This document shows, piece after piece, positions 1 to 11,356 of a stretch of 64,000 nucleotides of DNA. A program made the position numbers and the translations under genes. The notes below the pieces were generated by a model. It ran no database searches. It was not told the origin of the DNA and worked only from the letters and a program-made list of their open reading frames with translations. The stretch lies in the NCBI GenBank assembly GCA_024364735.1, contig JAGFNQ010004009.1, positions 62,001-126,000 of the forward strand, read 5' to 3'. The stretch is from Boesenbergia rotunda (Eukaryota; Streptophyta; Magnoliopsida; Zingiberales; Zingiberaceae). Every line of letters begins with the position of its first letter. The stretch's first letter is position 1.

Positions 1-204
1 GGGCGCGTTCCCCGTCGAGGGAACAGTAGGTGTCGGTTCGACCTAGGGCTCCATTTGGGAGGCCCAAAGTCAGAACCAAGACAGCTAAGGCTATATAAAC
101 TAACATATTACTGCTTTATGTTGTTTTGGACTAACCTTGGATGCAGGACCGAAGGAACGAGTGTCTGCAGCTCAGAGAGCCTCAAAGGAGTGAGACAGCA
201 GCTG

Positions 205-530
205 ACCAGGGTGCCCAGAGTGTCCCGGGCGCCCCCAAGGTGAACACAAAATAAAGCAAAGCAAAGTGAGCTTCTGCAGCTTATGGGCGGGGCGCCCCCG
301 TGCTCCCGGGCGCCCCCTATGCTCCCGGGCGCCCCCAGTGCAAGCCTACGAACCAGAAGCCAGTGAAGCCAAGGGATAAGATTTGACCCGGTCAATGCGG
401 GCGCCCCCAGCATCCCGGGCGCCCCCGTCAAGATCTGATCCCGAGTTTGAAGGGATCAGAAGCTGACCGAGTGAAAGTCGGATCGGCCGACACATGGGGG
501 GGCGCCCCCGACTTTCCGGGCGCCCCTAGG
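205..530 (+). repeat. GGGCGCCC palindrome array in U3 of E1 5' LTR
   Basis: About eight copies of a GC-rich block centred on the palindrome GGCGCC (forms such as GGGCGCCCCC and CCCGGGCGCC) are spaced irregularly over about 320 bp directly upstream of the TATA box. The corresponding block in the 3' LTR is 9166-9500. Confidence 0.85.
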
Positions 531-533
531 GCC

Positions 534-540
534 TATAAAA
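534..540 (+). promoter_or_regulatory. LTR TATA box (E1 5' LTR)
   Basis: TATAAAA within GGCCTATAAAAGGGCCC, immediately downstream of the GGCGCC array. The same element occurs at the matching place in the 3' LTR (9507-9513). Transcription would start about 30 bp downstream. Confidence 0.75.
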
Positions 541-954
541 GGGCCCTCGACCCCAAGGCTTCGAACAACACGACTTCCAACGCTGTTACGTTCTTCTGCT
601 CCTGCGCTTTGCTCCAGAAACCTCCCAACTTGACACACAAGCGCCGACAACGTCCCTCTGCTCCGAGAAACATCCTATACCGGACGTTGGTAACGAAGAA
701 CTGTCATTTTATTTCTGTTATACTACTACTGTAATCTCTTTGTAAGAATTATTGCGCACATATAGAATTGCCCCCAGTAAACGGTCAACGATCGTGGGCC
801 TTGGAGTAGGAGTCGACCTAGGCTCCGAACCAAGTAAAACTACCTGTGTTTGCGATTGTTTTTTTTATTCCGCTGCGTACTTGCTCTAGTTTTCATCCGA
901 AAAGCGTTTAATGATATTCACCCCCCCTCTATCGTTTCTCTCGATCCAACAAGT

Positions 955-966
955 GGTATCAGAGCG
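955..966 (+). promoter_or_regulatory. Primer binding site, initiator tRNA-Met
   Basis: TGGTATCAGAGC begins two bases after the 5' LTR end and is complementary to the 3' end of plant initiator tRNA-Met, the usual copia primer. Confidence 0.93.
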
Positions 967-1189
967 GGGAAGTTCAAATTTGGTGCAACCACCAGTTTGA
1001 AAATTTTTCAGATTTTTTTCTTTTCGAAAATTTTCTTTAATATTTTTTTTTCGTTCGAAATTCTTCTCGTTAATCGAGGCTGGTGCAACACCCCTCGATA
1101 TTTAATTTTTTTTATCCCGCACTACTAATCCAAGACCAAGTCTTGGGACAAAGTTTTTTTTCTTATCTCTTTTTCAGATAAAATCCCTA

Positions 1190-2733
1190 ATGGCCATGCA
1201 AGAAGGATTCAGCACAGCCAGACCTCCACTTTTCAGTGGAGAAGACTTTTCTTACTGGAAAAGTCGAATGGAGGTCCACCTGAAAACTCAGGTGGACATG
1301 TGGATAATCATCCAGTCTGGACTGGAGATTCCGAGAAATGCTGAAGGAGTACCTCAAAGCTACACAGAGTGGGACATCGCTCTGAAACGGAAAATTGAAG
1401 CGGATGCAAAGGCGACCCAGACCCTTCAATGCGGCTTAACAAAAGAGGAGCTAAACCAGGTGGGCCCTTTCAACAGTGCCAAGGAGCTATGGGGAAAACT
1501 GATCGAGCTGCATGAAGGAACATCAGACACTCGGATCAGCAAGAGAGATCTACTCCTGAACAAGCTGTATACCATCAAAATGGCCGACAACGAAACAGCA
1601 GCTCAGCTTCACGCCCGAATTCAAGAACTAATGAACGGGCTACACACCATTGGTCACAAGGTAGAAAACTATGACCTAATAAGGTATGCTTTAAATGCTT
1701 TCCCGAGAAACACCTTGTGGGCATTTATGGTAGATGCATACAAGGTTTCAAGGGATCTTTCGAAAATTAAATTAGATGAATTGTTCTCTGAATTAAAGTT
1801 ACATGAACAGACTAACTGCAATTTGGCCGAGAAAGGTATTGCCTTTGTTGCAGGTAAAAATGGAAGGATAACAAAGAAAAAGCCTCAACCTGAACCCGAG
1901 TCCAACTCAGACTCAGACTCAGAAGACGAAGAAGGAGATCGACCTAAGCTGGTCCGACTGGCCCGAAGCTACTACAAGGAACTAAAGAACCAAACCAACA
2001 GAAGGAAAGTCAGCCGAAGAAGGGATGAACCAACTGAACCCGCAAACGAAAAGAACAAGCCCAACGTGACCTGCTACGAGTGCAAGAAGAAAGGTCACTA
2101 CAAGACGAATGCCCTAACTTGAAGGAAGCAAAGAAGACAAGGAAGAAAAAGGCACTTCAAGCAACGTGGGACAAGTCCTCCTCCAAAGAAGAAGAAGAGG
2201 TCCCACAGTCGAACCTACTAGCACTAACCGCCTCAGAAAAAGTCGAGACCGAGTCAGAATCAGAACAGGATAACGGCAGACTGACCTTTTCAGAGGATGG
2301 CGAAATCAAGGTAAGTGGATTTACTAGAAGTCAATTAAATGAATTAATATCGTATCTTTCTCGAGATTTGGCGAAAGCTAAACTCCAAGTCGAATCCCTC
2401 CGACAGGAAGTAAAACTCCTGAAAGAGGGAGCTGACTCTAGACCCTTAACCAAGAAGGTTCAAGAAGGAACCTCTACTCAAGTTGAAAAACTTGAGAAAG
2501 AGAATTCCTCCCTGAAAACTCAGGTTAAGGATCTTAGATCAGCTTTAGAACGATTCACTTCTGGTTCCAAGGGTCTTGACATGATTCTTGGAAAACAGAA
2601 ATCTGTTCTAAATCGATCCAGACTAGGCTATAGAACCAAATCTAGACAAAGATCCTATTTTGCTGTACTGAATCAGTCCAGAAATAAAGTTCAAGCATGG
2701 GAGCCCCAAGGACAAGATTCATATCTTGCCTAA
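1190..2733 (+). pseudogene. gag: E1 gag, frameshifted
   Basis: Nucleocapsid/capsid precursor of a copia element (UBN2-type gag). The ATG at 1190 matches E4 and E5 (start MAMQEGFS). The N-terminal region contains the conserved FSGEDFSYWKSRMEV stretch. The acidic Asp/Ser/Glu run precedes a CX2CX4HX4C zinc knuckle, which is broken near 2105 by a 1-nt deletion relative to E5; the frame continues from 2080 in a second register to 2733. A roughly 50-nt deletion near 2701 removes the conserved YWIPK-type tail seen in E5. Leucine-rich heptads around 2340-2570 suggest a coiled coil. Not functional as it stands. Confidence 0.9.
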
Positions 2734-3487
2734 CCATTACCGTGGCTTTAGTCCAAGGGGAGCCAAATTAAAAACTATATTTATTGTTAGATAGAATTTA
2801 ATTCTTGATTGCAAATTGCTTGGTTGATTGTTTATTTAATTTCTGCAATTTACCATGCTTATACTTAGGAATGGTTAGTTTAAGGACTGAACAAACTTAA
2901 CTGAAACTTGACAACATAGTATTGGGTGGAGGTGAGATGATAATACGTTAGGGAAACCAATTCTAATAAGATCAAGTATACTTGGTCTCTTTAGACTGGT
3001 GAAACTAGCCGAAGCTACAGATCCAAGACCCAAACTAGTTAAACCAGAATTTTTCAAAGATTAATTTTGAAAATGAAATTTCATTAAAAGACTTTGTCAT
3101 GGAAAGGGTTGATGATCCAATAAGGCTACGGCCAAAGAAGGCCTAGTGCCTCGCCAAGACCTGGAAGCCAATTTTTGAAATTCAAATTCAAATTATTCTT
3201 TGTCAAATTCAAATCTAACACAAAATTTCAGTTACTTGTAGACTTAAACTCTCTTTTCAAAATAAATTCAATTGTTTTTAAAATTAATTCAAGTTTTTCA
3301 AATTAAATCATAATTTTTCAAAATAATTTTACCTACCAAAACCTGTCTCACAAAATCTATAAGGCTAACGTGATTGCTAACCCTAGATTGGGTGAGACAG
3401 ACTAGGTTGTGAAAGTCAATTTAAGCTATTCCTAATTCTAATTGGATCCAAATCAACAAAACTCTTAATGTGTAGGAACATAAAGAT
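2734..3487 (+). other. Conserved non-coding gag-pol spacer of E1
   Basis: This 754-bp stretch has no usable frame but aligns with the spacers of E4 (27297-27713) and E5 (31844-32500). The shared block includes GGTGGAGGTGAGATGA, which reads as a good 5' splice site. The spacer ends TGTGTAGGA just before the protease, which reads as a 3' splice site. AT-rich sequence lies between. Confidence 0.7.
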
Positions 3488-5416
3488 TTGGACCAATGGA
3501 TGTTGGATAGCGGTTGCTCCAGACACATGACTAGAGATAAATTGAAATTCACCAAACTCAAGTTCAAGAACCTAGTCTCAGTGGCATTTGGCAACAATGC
3601 TACACTCAAGGTAATTGGGTCAGGTAATATTGAACTTAAATCTGACTTTGTGATTAAGAAAGTTCTTTTGGTTGAAAACTTCAATTTTAACTTGCTTAGC
3701 ATAAGTCAGTTATGTGATTCTGGTTATATAGTCACCTTCAACAACTCTAACTGCCTGATTAGAAACGTACAAGACTCAGAAAGCATGCTTAAGGGTACTA
3801 GGAAAAATAATGTTTACACTATAAACCTTCCCTTAATACCTAAATGCATGTTAACTCAGTTAGAACAATCAAACCTCTGGCATAGGAGATTAGGTCATAC
3901 TAACCTAAGAATTATTTCAAAAATCACCTAACTTGGCTTAATTAAAGGTATCCCCAAAATTAAAAATCATGAAAACCAAATATGTGAATCATGTAATCAA
4001 GGTAAACAAACCAGATCTAATCACAAACTAATTCAATCTGATCTAACTCAAACCACACTTGAGCTCCTGCATCTTGACCTATTTGATTCACATGGAGCCA
4101 AGTCACTAAGCGGAAACCGATACTGCTTAGTCATAATTGATGATTACTCTAGGTTAGATTTCTAAAGACCAAAGATGAAACCCTAATCCTATTTAATGAA
4201 TTTTGTAAGTTAATTGAAAATCAAAACTAAAATCAAAAGACTTAGGAGTGACCACGGGGGAGAGTTTGAAAATCAATGGTTCGAAGAATTTTGTAAGGTA
4301 AATGGATACATACATGAATTTTCATGTCCTAGAACCCCCCAACAGAATGGGATAGTCGAAAGAAAAAATAGAACTTTACAGGAAGCCGCTAGGGCTATGC
4401 TCAATGAATTTAACTTAGCCAACCAATATTGGGCAGAAGCAATTAGTACGACTTGCTACATCCAAAATAGGGTTCTAATCAACAAGCGACACAACAAAAC
4501 ACCCTATGAACTATATTACCATAGACTTCCAAATCTACACTACCTAAGGGTCTTTGGATGCAAAGTCCATATCCTAAACACCAAAGACGACCTAGGAAAA
4601 TTCCAGTCTAAGTCAACCCCAGGTATTTTCCTAGGATACTCAACAACAAGTAGAGCCTACAGGGTTTACAACAACCAACCCAAGAAAATCGAAGAAACAA
4701 CCAACCTAATATTTGATGAAGAAATTAACTCAAAACCAAATCTAACTTCATCAAACACTGATCAAGAAGATACTCAACAAATTGTTGAATCTTTAATTGA
4801 ACCCATAAACGAACTAACTATTAAACCAACTAGTGAGTCAAATGAACCAATTATTGAACGAATAATTGAACCAGCTCAAAGAGTTGAATCAAATAATGAA
4901 CCAAACTGACCAGCCAGACCCGAAGCTGAACCAAGTTCTAGAAAAACCAAGAAACCCAGACTTAGTCACCCAACCGACCAAATTGTGGGTGATCCAACTC
5001 TAGGAGTCAGGACTAGATCCTCCTATAGAAACCTTAGTCAAATAGCAATGATTTCAAAAATAGATCCTAAGACTATAGATGAGGCCCTACCTGATCCTGA
5101 TTGGATCATAGCTATGCAAGAAGAATTAGCCCAATTTGAGAGGAACCAAGTCTGGGAACTAGTGCCTAAACCTCAAGGCAAATCCATCATTGACACTAAG
5201 TGGGTTTTTAGGAATAAACTAAATGATCAAGGAGAAATAGTCAGAAATAAAGCCCGCTTAATAGCGAAGGGATTCAGCCAAGTAGAAGGATTAGATTACG
5301 ACGAAACATATGCCCCAGTAGCTAGACTTGAGTCCATTAGAATGTTATTAGCCTTTGCATCCCATAAATGATTTAAGCTATACCAAATGGATGTAAAGTC
5401 AGCCTTTCTAAATGGA

Positions 5417-5783
5417 TTTATTAAAGAAGAAGTTTACGTAGGACAACCCCCTGGGTTTGAGAACTTAGAAAGACCTGACCACGTTTACAAACTTACTAAA
5501 GCACTATATGGACTAAAACAAGCACCTAGGGCCTGGTATGAACGCTTATCAACTTACTTAATTTCTAAAGAATTTAAACAAGGACAAATTGACTCAACCT
5601 TATTTATTAAAGAAGAAGTTTACGTAGGACAACCCTCTGGGTTTGAGGACTTAGAAAGACCTGACCACGTTTACAAACTTACTAAAGCACTATATGGACT
5701 AAAACAAGCACCTAGGGCCTGGTATGAACGCTTATCAACTTACTTAATTTCTAAAGAATTTAAACAAGGACAAATTGACTCAC
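5417..5783 (+). repeat. Tandem duplication of an RT segment in E1 pol
   Basis: The segment beginning TTTATTAAAGAAG at 5417 recurs at 5603, 186 bp later, with a few differences, and so repeats the LYGLKQAPRAWYERL part of RT. The junction falls where the sequence normally reads ATTTATTAAAATCC (as in E5), giving about 10 bp of microhomology (ATTTATTAAA) between donor and acceptor sites. Confidence 0.92.
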
Positions 5784-6093
5784 CCTTAATACCTAAATGC
5801 ATGTTAACTCAGTTAGAACAATCAAACCTCTGGCATAGGAGATTAGGTCATACTAACCTAAGAATTATTTCAAAAATCACCTAACTTGGCTTAATTAAAG
5901 GTATCCCCAAAATTAAAAATCATGAAAATCAAATATGTGAATCATGTAATCAAGGTAAACAAACCAGATCTAATCACAAACTAATTCAATCTGATCTAAC
6001 TCAAACCACACTTGAGCTCCTGCATCTTGACCTATTTGATTCACATGGAGCCAAGTCACTAAGCGGAAACCGATACTGCTTAGTCATAATTGA
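5784..6093 (+). repeat. 310-bp copy of E1 integrase region (3831-4140) inserted into RT
   Basis: 5784-6093 matches 3831-4140 at a constant offset of 1953 with about one mismatch seen, including the shared in-frame stop in AATCACCTAA. The 5' junction has short homology (CCTTA). Downstream, the RT sequence resumes at ACATAATCTTTGG. The YVDD motif region of RT is missing at this junction. Confidence 0.92.
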
Positions 6094-7037
6094 AAAATAA
6101 TGACATAATCTTTGGGTCCACCAACTCAAACTTTCTAAAAGAATTTGTCAAAATAATGAAAAATAAATTTGAAATGAGCTTAGTTGGTGAGCTCAACTTT
6201 TTCCTAGGCTTACAAATCAAACAAACTAGAGATGGAAACTATGTCCATCAATCCAAATATGCTAAAGAATTAATAAAGAAATTTAAAATGGATAACTCTA
6301 AAAGCATAAGTACCCCCATGGCCACTAATACAAAAATAGATAGTGACCCTGATGGTAAACCAGTAGACCTTAAACTCTATAGAAGTATGATTAGAAGTCT
6401 ACTGTACCTTACAACAAGCAGACCTGACATCCTTTTTGCAGTAGGAATGTGTGCTAGATACCAAACCTGTGCTAAGGAAACACACTTAGCAGCCCTAAAA
6501 AGAATACTAAGATATGTTAAGGGCACCCTAAATGTAGGGATTTGGTATCCTAGGACTTCAACTTTTGATTTGTCAGGATATTCGGATTCTGACTATGCTG
6601 GTTGTAAATTAGATAGAAAGAGCACAAGTGGAAGCTGCCAACTGTTAGGAAATAGTCTAGTAAGTTGGTGCAGCAGAAAACAACACTGTGTAGCTCTATC
6701 CACAACTGAAGCTGAGTATGTAGCCTTAGGAGAGTGTGTAGCACAACTTTTATGGATGATGCACACTCTTAAGGACTTCCAGCTCAACTACACCCAAACT
6801 CAGGTTTTTATTGACAACATAAGCTCAATTAATCTAACTAAAAATCCAATCCAACATTCCAGAACTAAACACATAGAAGTTAAACATCACTTTGTAAGAG
6901 ACCATGTAGCCAGGGGTGAGATAGTCCTTAAGCATGTAGATTCTAAATCTAACTTAGCTGACATATTTACTAAACCCCTACCTGAGTCTGAGTTCAGCTC
7001 ACTAAGAAGGCAGTTAGGATTATGCTTGGTAGAATAG

Positions 7038-8497
7038 GTTAAGTCTACTATTGGTTTTCTTACTACTTTATCCATTTCAAAATCAGTTTTAAAATAGTTT
7101 TTAAATGCTTTCAAAATCAGCTTTTACTTAGTTTTGAAAAGTTTTAAAATAAAGTTTTTCACTTAGTTTTATTTTCAAAACTACCCTTTTCAAAACTAGG
7201 GCTTTTTCGCAAATAGACTTAGCCTAGGCCCTAACCCTAGAACTGCATGCACCGATAGATTTAGAAGCCAGCATCTCACAAGCACCTTAGGGTACTTTTG
7301 ATTGATAACTTAGAAAGGGTTGAGATGCTTAGGTCTTTGCCTTAATTCAAGATGCTTTAAGTCAGTGCATCTGCAGTAATTGGGGCACTAAATACAACTT
7401 AAACAGTAATCAAGTTAAGTGTCAAGTTTAGACAATCTAACTTGAACAGAACACTTAACTTGACTAACCCTAGCAAAAACTATTATTTATAACAGTTAGT
7501 AAGTAGCCAATTGGGTTAGACAGGTCCCTAAAAGAGGAAATTGAAACTGATTTGATTTAATTCTCATCATGAATTGGTTCAATACAGCAAAATCATGCAA
7601 GTTATTTTCCTTTATGCAATTTAATTATTCTGTTTCTACTATATTTATTTGTGTTTGATATATGGCAAAGGGGGAGAGATAGGAAAGGAGAAAGTTTAAA
7701 AAAAAATTTCTAATTTTTTTTCAAAATTTCAAACTCTATCCTTTATTCAAAAAGTACTTATACTATGTTTTTCAAAGTACTAAGTTTTTCGAAGTACTAA
7801 ATTTTTCTAAGTACTTAAGTTTTTCAAAACTTCCCTAAGTACTTATGTTTCTCAAAACTTCACTAAAGTACTTAAGTCTTTCAAACTTTCCTAAATACAA
7901 ACATTCCTAAGTACTTAAAACTAAAGTTTTTTCCTAAGTACTTAAAACTTAATTTTTCAAATTTTCCTAAAGTACTTTGAACTGAGATTTTCGAATTTTT
8001 CTAAGTATTTCGAACTGAAATTTTCAAAATTTTTTCTAAGTACTTTGAACTGAAGTTTTCACTCAAAAATTTTCCTAAGTACTTTGAACTGATTTTTCTA
8101 AGCACTCAAACTTAAGTTTTCAAAAACCCTCTAAGTATTTTAAACTTAAGGTTTCAACTTTTTGAGTACTTAAACTTAAATTTTTGAAATTTTTTCCTTA
8201 GCACTCAAACTTAAGTTTTCAAAATCCTTCTTAAGTTTTCAAAATTGTCTAAATATTTAAATCTAAATATTTTACAAGTTTTTCCAAAATACACAACCAA
8301 AATTATTTTGGAAAATAAAAGTTTCTGTTGAAAATTATTCAAAGTAAAATCCATCCTTAGACTTAGAATGTATTTTCAAAAACCCCACGAAGTTTTGAAA
8401 AATCTAGGGGGAGATTCCTTCCAGGGGGAGGGAACAAAAATTTAATTTTTACTTGCTCTGATTAACTTAACTTTTTGAACCAGGGTTGCCATAAATC
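7038..8497 (+). other. Non-coding post-pol region of E1
   Basis: The first part, about 7200-7560, is a block strongly conserved with E5 (39830-40150) although no reading frame is open. The remainder, about 7740-8250, is a diverged array of AAGTACTTAA and CTTAAG motifs joined by TTTTCAAAA runs. No env-like frame is visible. Confidence 0.75.
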
Positions 8498-8510
8498 AAA
8501 AAGGGGGAGA
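8498..8510 (+). promoter_or_regulatory. Polypurine tract of E1
   Basis: AAAAAGGGGGAGA lies directly before the 3' LTR (one T separates it from the TG terminus). It would prime plus-strand synthesis. Confidence 0.9.
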
Positions 8511-8622
8511 TTGTTGGTGCAGAAAGCACCCAAGTCGAACCTGAGTTTTGATAATGGCAAAAGGGTTCAAAAGTTAAGTCTTATTTGTTATCTAACATGC
8601 TACTTAAGTGTGCAGGAAAAGT

Positions 8623-8896
8623 CCTAGCGAAGGACTGCTAGGCACTGGCGAAGGAATGCCAGGGTAAAAAGTCCTAGCGAAGGACTGCTAGGCACTGGCG
8701 AAGGAATGCCAGGGTAAAAAGTCCTAGCGAAGGACTGCTAGGTACTGGCGAAGGAATGCCAGGGTACTGAAGCCCTAGCGAAGGACTGCTAGGCACCAGG
8801 CGAAGGACAGCTTGGGACTGAAGACCTGGCGAAGGAATGCTAGGCACCGGGCGAGGGACAGCTTGGTATCCAAGACCTGGCGAAGGACCGCTAGGC
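8623..8896 (+). repeat. CCTAGC-loop-GCTAGG hairpin array in U3
   Basis: About ten units of about 25-30 bp alternate CCTAGCGAAGGACTGCTAGG and TGGCGAAGGAATGCCA. Each is an imperfect inverted repeat with a GAAGGA-type loop. The same array occurs in E4 (about 24335-24560), in both E5 LTRs, and in the antisense solo LTR at 34700-38739. Confidence 0.88.
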
Positions 8897-9506
8897 AAAA
8901 GTCCAACCGGAGGAGCCGGTTGGCATCAGGTAAATTCTCCCGAGAGGAGTAGGTGAGGACGCGTTCCCCGTCGAGGGAACAGTAGGCGTCGGTTCGACCT
9001 AGGGCTCCATTTGGGAGGCCCAAAGTCAGAACCAAGACAGCTAAGGCTGTATAAACTAACATATTACTGCTTTATGTTGTTTTGGACTAACCCTGGATGC
9101 AGGACCGAAGGAACGAGTGTCTGCAGCTCAGAGAGCCTCAAAGGAGTGAGACAGCAGCTGACCAGGGCGCCCGGAGTGTCCCGGGCGCCCCCAAGATGAA
9201 CACAAAACAAAGCAAAGAAAAGTGAGCTTCTGCAGCTTATGGGCGGGCGCCCCTGTGCTCCCGGGCGCCCCCTATGCTCCCGGGCTCCCCCAGCGTCCCG
9301 GGCGCCCCTAGTGCAAGCCTACGAACTAGAAGCCAGCGAAGCCAAGGGATAAGATTTGACCCGGTCAATGCGGGCGCCCCCAGCGTCTCGGGCGCCCCCG
9401 TCAAGATCTGATCCCGAGTTTGAAGGGATCAGAAGCTGATCGAGTGAAAGTCGGATCGGCCGACACATGGGGGGGCGCCCCCGACGTTCCGGGCGCCCCT
9501 AGGGCC

Positions 9507-9513
9507 TATAAAA
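9507..9513 (+). promoter_or_regulatory. LTR TATA box (E1 3' LTR)
   Basis: TATAAAA follows the GGCGCC array (9166-9500) and matches the TATA box of the 5' LTR. Confidence 0.75.
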
Positions 9514-9922
9514 GGGCCCTCGACCCCAAGGCTTCGAACAAGACGACTTCCAACGCTGTTACGTTCTTCTGCTCCTGTGCTTTGCTCCAGAAACCTCCCA
9601 ACTCGACACACAAGCGCCGACGACGTCCCTCTGCTCCGAGAAACATCCCATACCGGACGTCGGTAACGAAGAACTGTCATTTCATTTTTGTTATACTACT
9701 ACTGTAATCTCTTTGTAAGAATTATTGCACACATATAGAATTGCCCCCAGTAAACGGTCAACGACCGTGGGCCTTGGAGTAGGAGTCGACCTAGGCTCCA
9801 AACCAAGTAAAACTACCTGTGTTCACGATTGTTTTTTTATTCCGCTGTGTACTTGCTCTAGTTTTCATCTGAAAAGCGTTTAACGATATTCACCCCCCTC
9901 TATCGTTTCTCTCGATCCAACA

Positions 9923-10461
9923 GAAACTATTTTCAGCAAAGTTAAAATGTGCCCTAATAATGTCAAATATGTGTATAATCTTATGGAAGGTTATGACACA
10001 ATGTTTATGATTATTAGAGGTTAAAGAATCTAATGATTGAGATATTATTGAAATTCTTTTTGATGTATGACAAAAGGGGAGAAATGTTGGGTTTAAGTGA
10101 GAAATCAAACATACCTTTATAAGAAATCCTAGCCCTTGGTAAGTCCAAGTGTAGCTCATGTATTGGCAAATGGGGAGCCTTATGATAGGTTCTTAAAAAG
10201 CCCTTGGTAAGTCCAAGTGTAGGGGGAGTCTTGGAGAGGTTCTTAAAATGCCCTTGGTGAAAAATCCTAACTCATTGGGGAGTTTGTAAGGGATGCCTTA
10301 TAATAGGATCTATACATTGTTTGCATTGCATTTGCATATGCATTGACTGTATAAGTCCAAGGTGTAGTCTTGGCAACGTAAGTCCAAATGTTTTTAGCAT
10401 TGTTATTTGCTATTTATTTTTCCTAACTTAAACGTATTGCCAAACATCAAAAAGGGGGAGA
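9923..10461 (+). mobile_element. E2 copia interior end and polypurine tract
   Basis: Non-coding sequence 3' of E1 ends in AAAAAGGGGGAGA (10449-10461) directly before an LTR start. It is the 3' interior of an older copia element into which E1 inserted. Two short direct repeats of AAGCCCTTGGTAAGTCCAAGTG occur around 10130-10220. No coding frame was recognised. Confidence 0.72.
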
Positions 10462-10462
10462 T

Positions 10463-11353
10463 TGTTAAGGCAATCTATAGTCCATGGGTCCATGTGTTTT
10501 GATATTTGGGCAAATGGTTTAAGTTAGATTTACCTTTGTATTTGATATGTGTATTTGAGTGTGCAAGTTCTGAAGGATACACATTGACATAGCTTGATGG
10601 TTTCGGGTCCGGTGAAGGATAGTGCATCTAAGGGATCGTGGAAAAGACAGGAACGATGAGCCGAGGGAAGCACACTTCAAAGTATACGTGAAGGATGGCA
10701 TGAGGAGACGAGCCAGGAGCTTGTATGCATCCGAGGGATGAGAACCAAAGTCGAAGAAGGCTTGAAGGCAACAGATCGAGGCTATAAGAATCAGTCGTGA
10801 GGGTCTGAGTGCTGAGTGAATTATATTCGGGATGGAAAACCCTAGGTTTAGGGTTGTACCAATCTACTGGTATGAGATTAATTGACTGGTATAGGTCATA
10901 AAAAGATTAGTTGACTGATCTTTTGTGCAGTCGACTGGAATTCGAACATTGGGCTATAATGTTCAAATTCGGTTGGATCAGACAACTGGTGTTGGAAATA
11001 GTCGACTGGTAACAACTAGTTCAGCTATAAGCTCTATTTAAGGGAGCTCGGTTTGACTGGCTAGGGTTAATGAAATTGGTCTTGGTTAGAGGTCAATTAG
11101 CAGTCTTGGTGCTCAGGAGTTGTTACAAGGTTGTGGTGAGGTTTTTCCACCCACAAGGAGCGACACGAGTTAGCTGGAGGTTTTTCGGAGAGTCATCCAC
11201 TGACGGATTAGGATAGTCCACCTTATGGACAATCGTGGAGTAGGAGCGTCATTTCCGAATCACGTTAAATTGATTTGTCTCTTCTTATTAGCATTTTAGT
11301 TAATTGTATTTCCGCTTGCACAAACTAACAAGTGTAGGAGAGAACCAACGCAT
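10463..11353 (+). repeat. E2 3' LTR, left piece
   Basis: It begins TGTTAAGGCAATC after the polypurine tract and contains a TATA-like CTCTATTTAAGGG near 11030 and an array of GTCGACTGG-type motifs (10860-11020). It breaks off at 11353 with CGCAT and resumes at 22929. The two pieces total about 948 bp. Confidence 0.8.
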
Positions 11354-11356
11354 TGT

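Larger units (their letters stand above)
1..952 (+). repeat. E1 5' LTR, 3'-terminal 952 bp
   Basis: It aligns throughout with the last two thirds of the 3' LTR at 8512-9922, including the GGGCGCCCC-rich block, the TATA box and the terminus CTCGATCCAACA. About 460 bp of U3 lie before the window. Confidence 0.95.
3488..7037 (+). pseudogene. pol: E1 pol (PR-IN-RT-RNase H), broken and rearranged
   Basis: Copia polyprotein. The aspartic protease at its start keeps DSG (LDSGCSRHMT). The integrase zinc finger HRRLGH...CESCNQGK is at about 3870-4010. The integrase core is at about 4060-4500 with SDHGGEFEN and PQQNGIVERKN. The RT begins near 5090, and RNase H runs through GYSDSDYAG and STTEAEYVALGE to the stop at 7037. 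Breaks seen: a stop after 3929, deletions near 4153 and 4228 relative to E5, stops at 4909 and 5371, and two inserted duplications at 5603-6093 that remove the YVDD part of RT. It cannot encode an active polyprotein. Confidence 0.92.
1..9922 (+). mobile_element. Ty1/copia element E1 (degenerate; 5' LTR cut by window edge)
   Basis: Order: partial 5' LTR (1-952), primer binding site (955-966), gag (1190-2733), non-coding spacer, pol (3488-7037), long non-coding 3' region, polypurine tract (8498-8510), 3' LTR (8512-9922). Both LTRs end in GATCCAACA and the 3' LTR begins TGTTGGTGCAG. The protease-integrase-RT-RNase H order defines Ty1/copia. The 1.4-kb LTR and long post-pol region suggest the SIRE/Maximus group, but this is inference. 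Several frameshifts, stops and internal duplications make it non-autonomous. The 3' flank is GAAAC, followed by the interior of another copia element (E2), so E1 is nested in E2. The left flank lies outside the window, so the target duplication cannot be checked. Confidence 0.93.
8512..9922 (+). repeat. E1 3' LTR (1411 bp)
   Basis: It starts TGTTGGTGCAG and ends CGATCCAACA (TG...CA). U3 contains a CCTAGC/GCTAGG hairpin array, then the GGCGCC array and TATA box; the 3' end has the CACCCCCCTCT stretch typical of these copia LTRs. It is the same family as the E4 and E5 LTRs. Confidence 0.95.

Noticed and set aside
8623..8896. CRISPR-like regular repeats
   Set aside because: Units are diverged inverted repeats without distinct spacers, inside a plant retrotransposon LTR.
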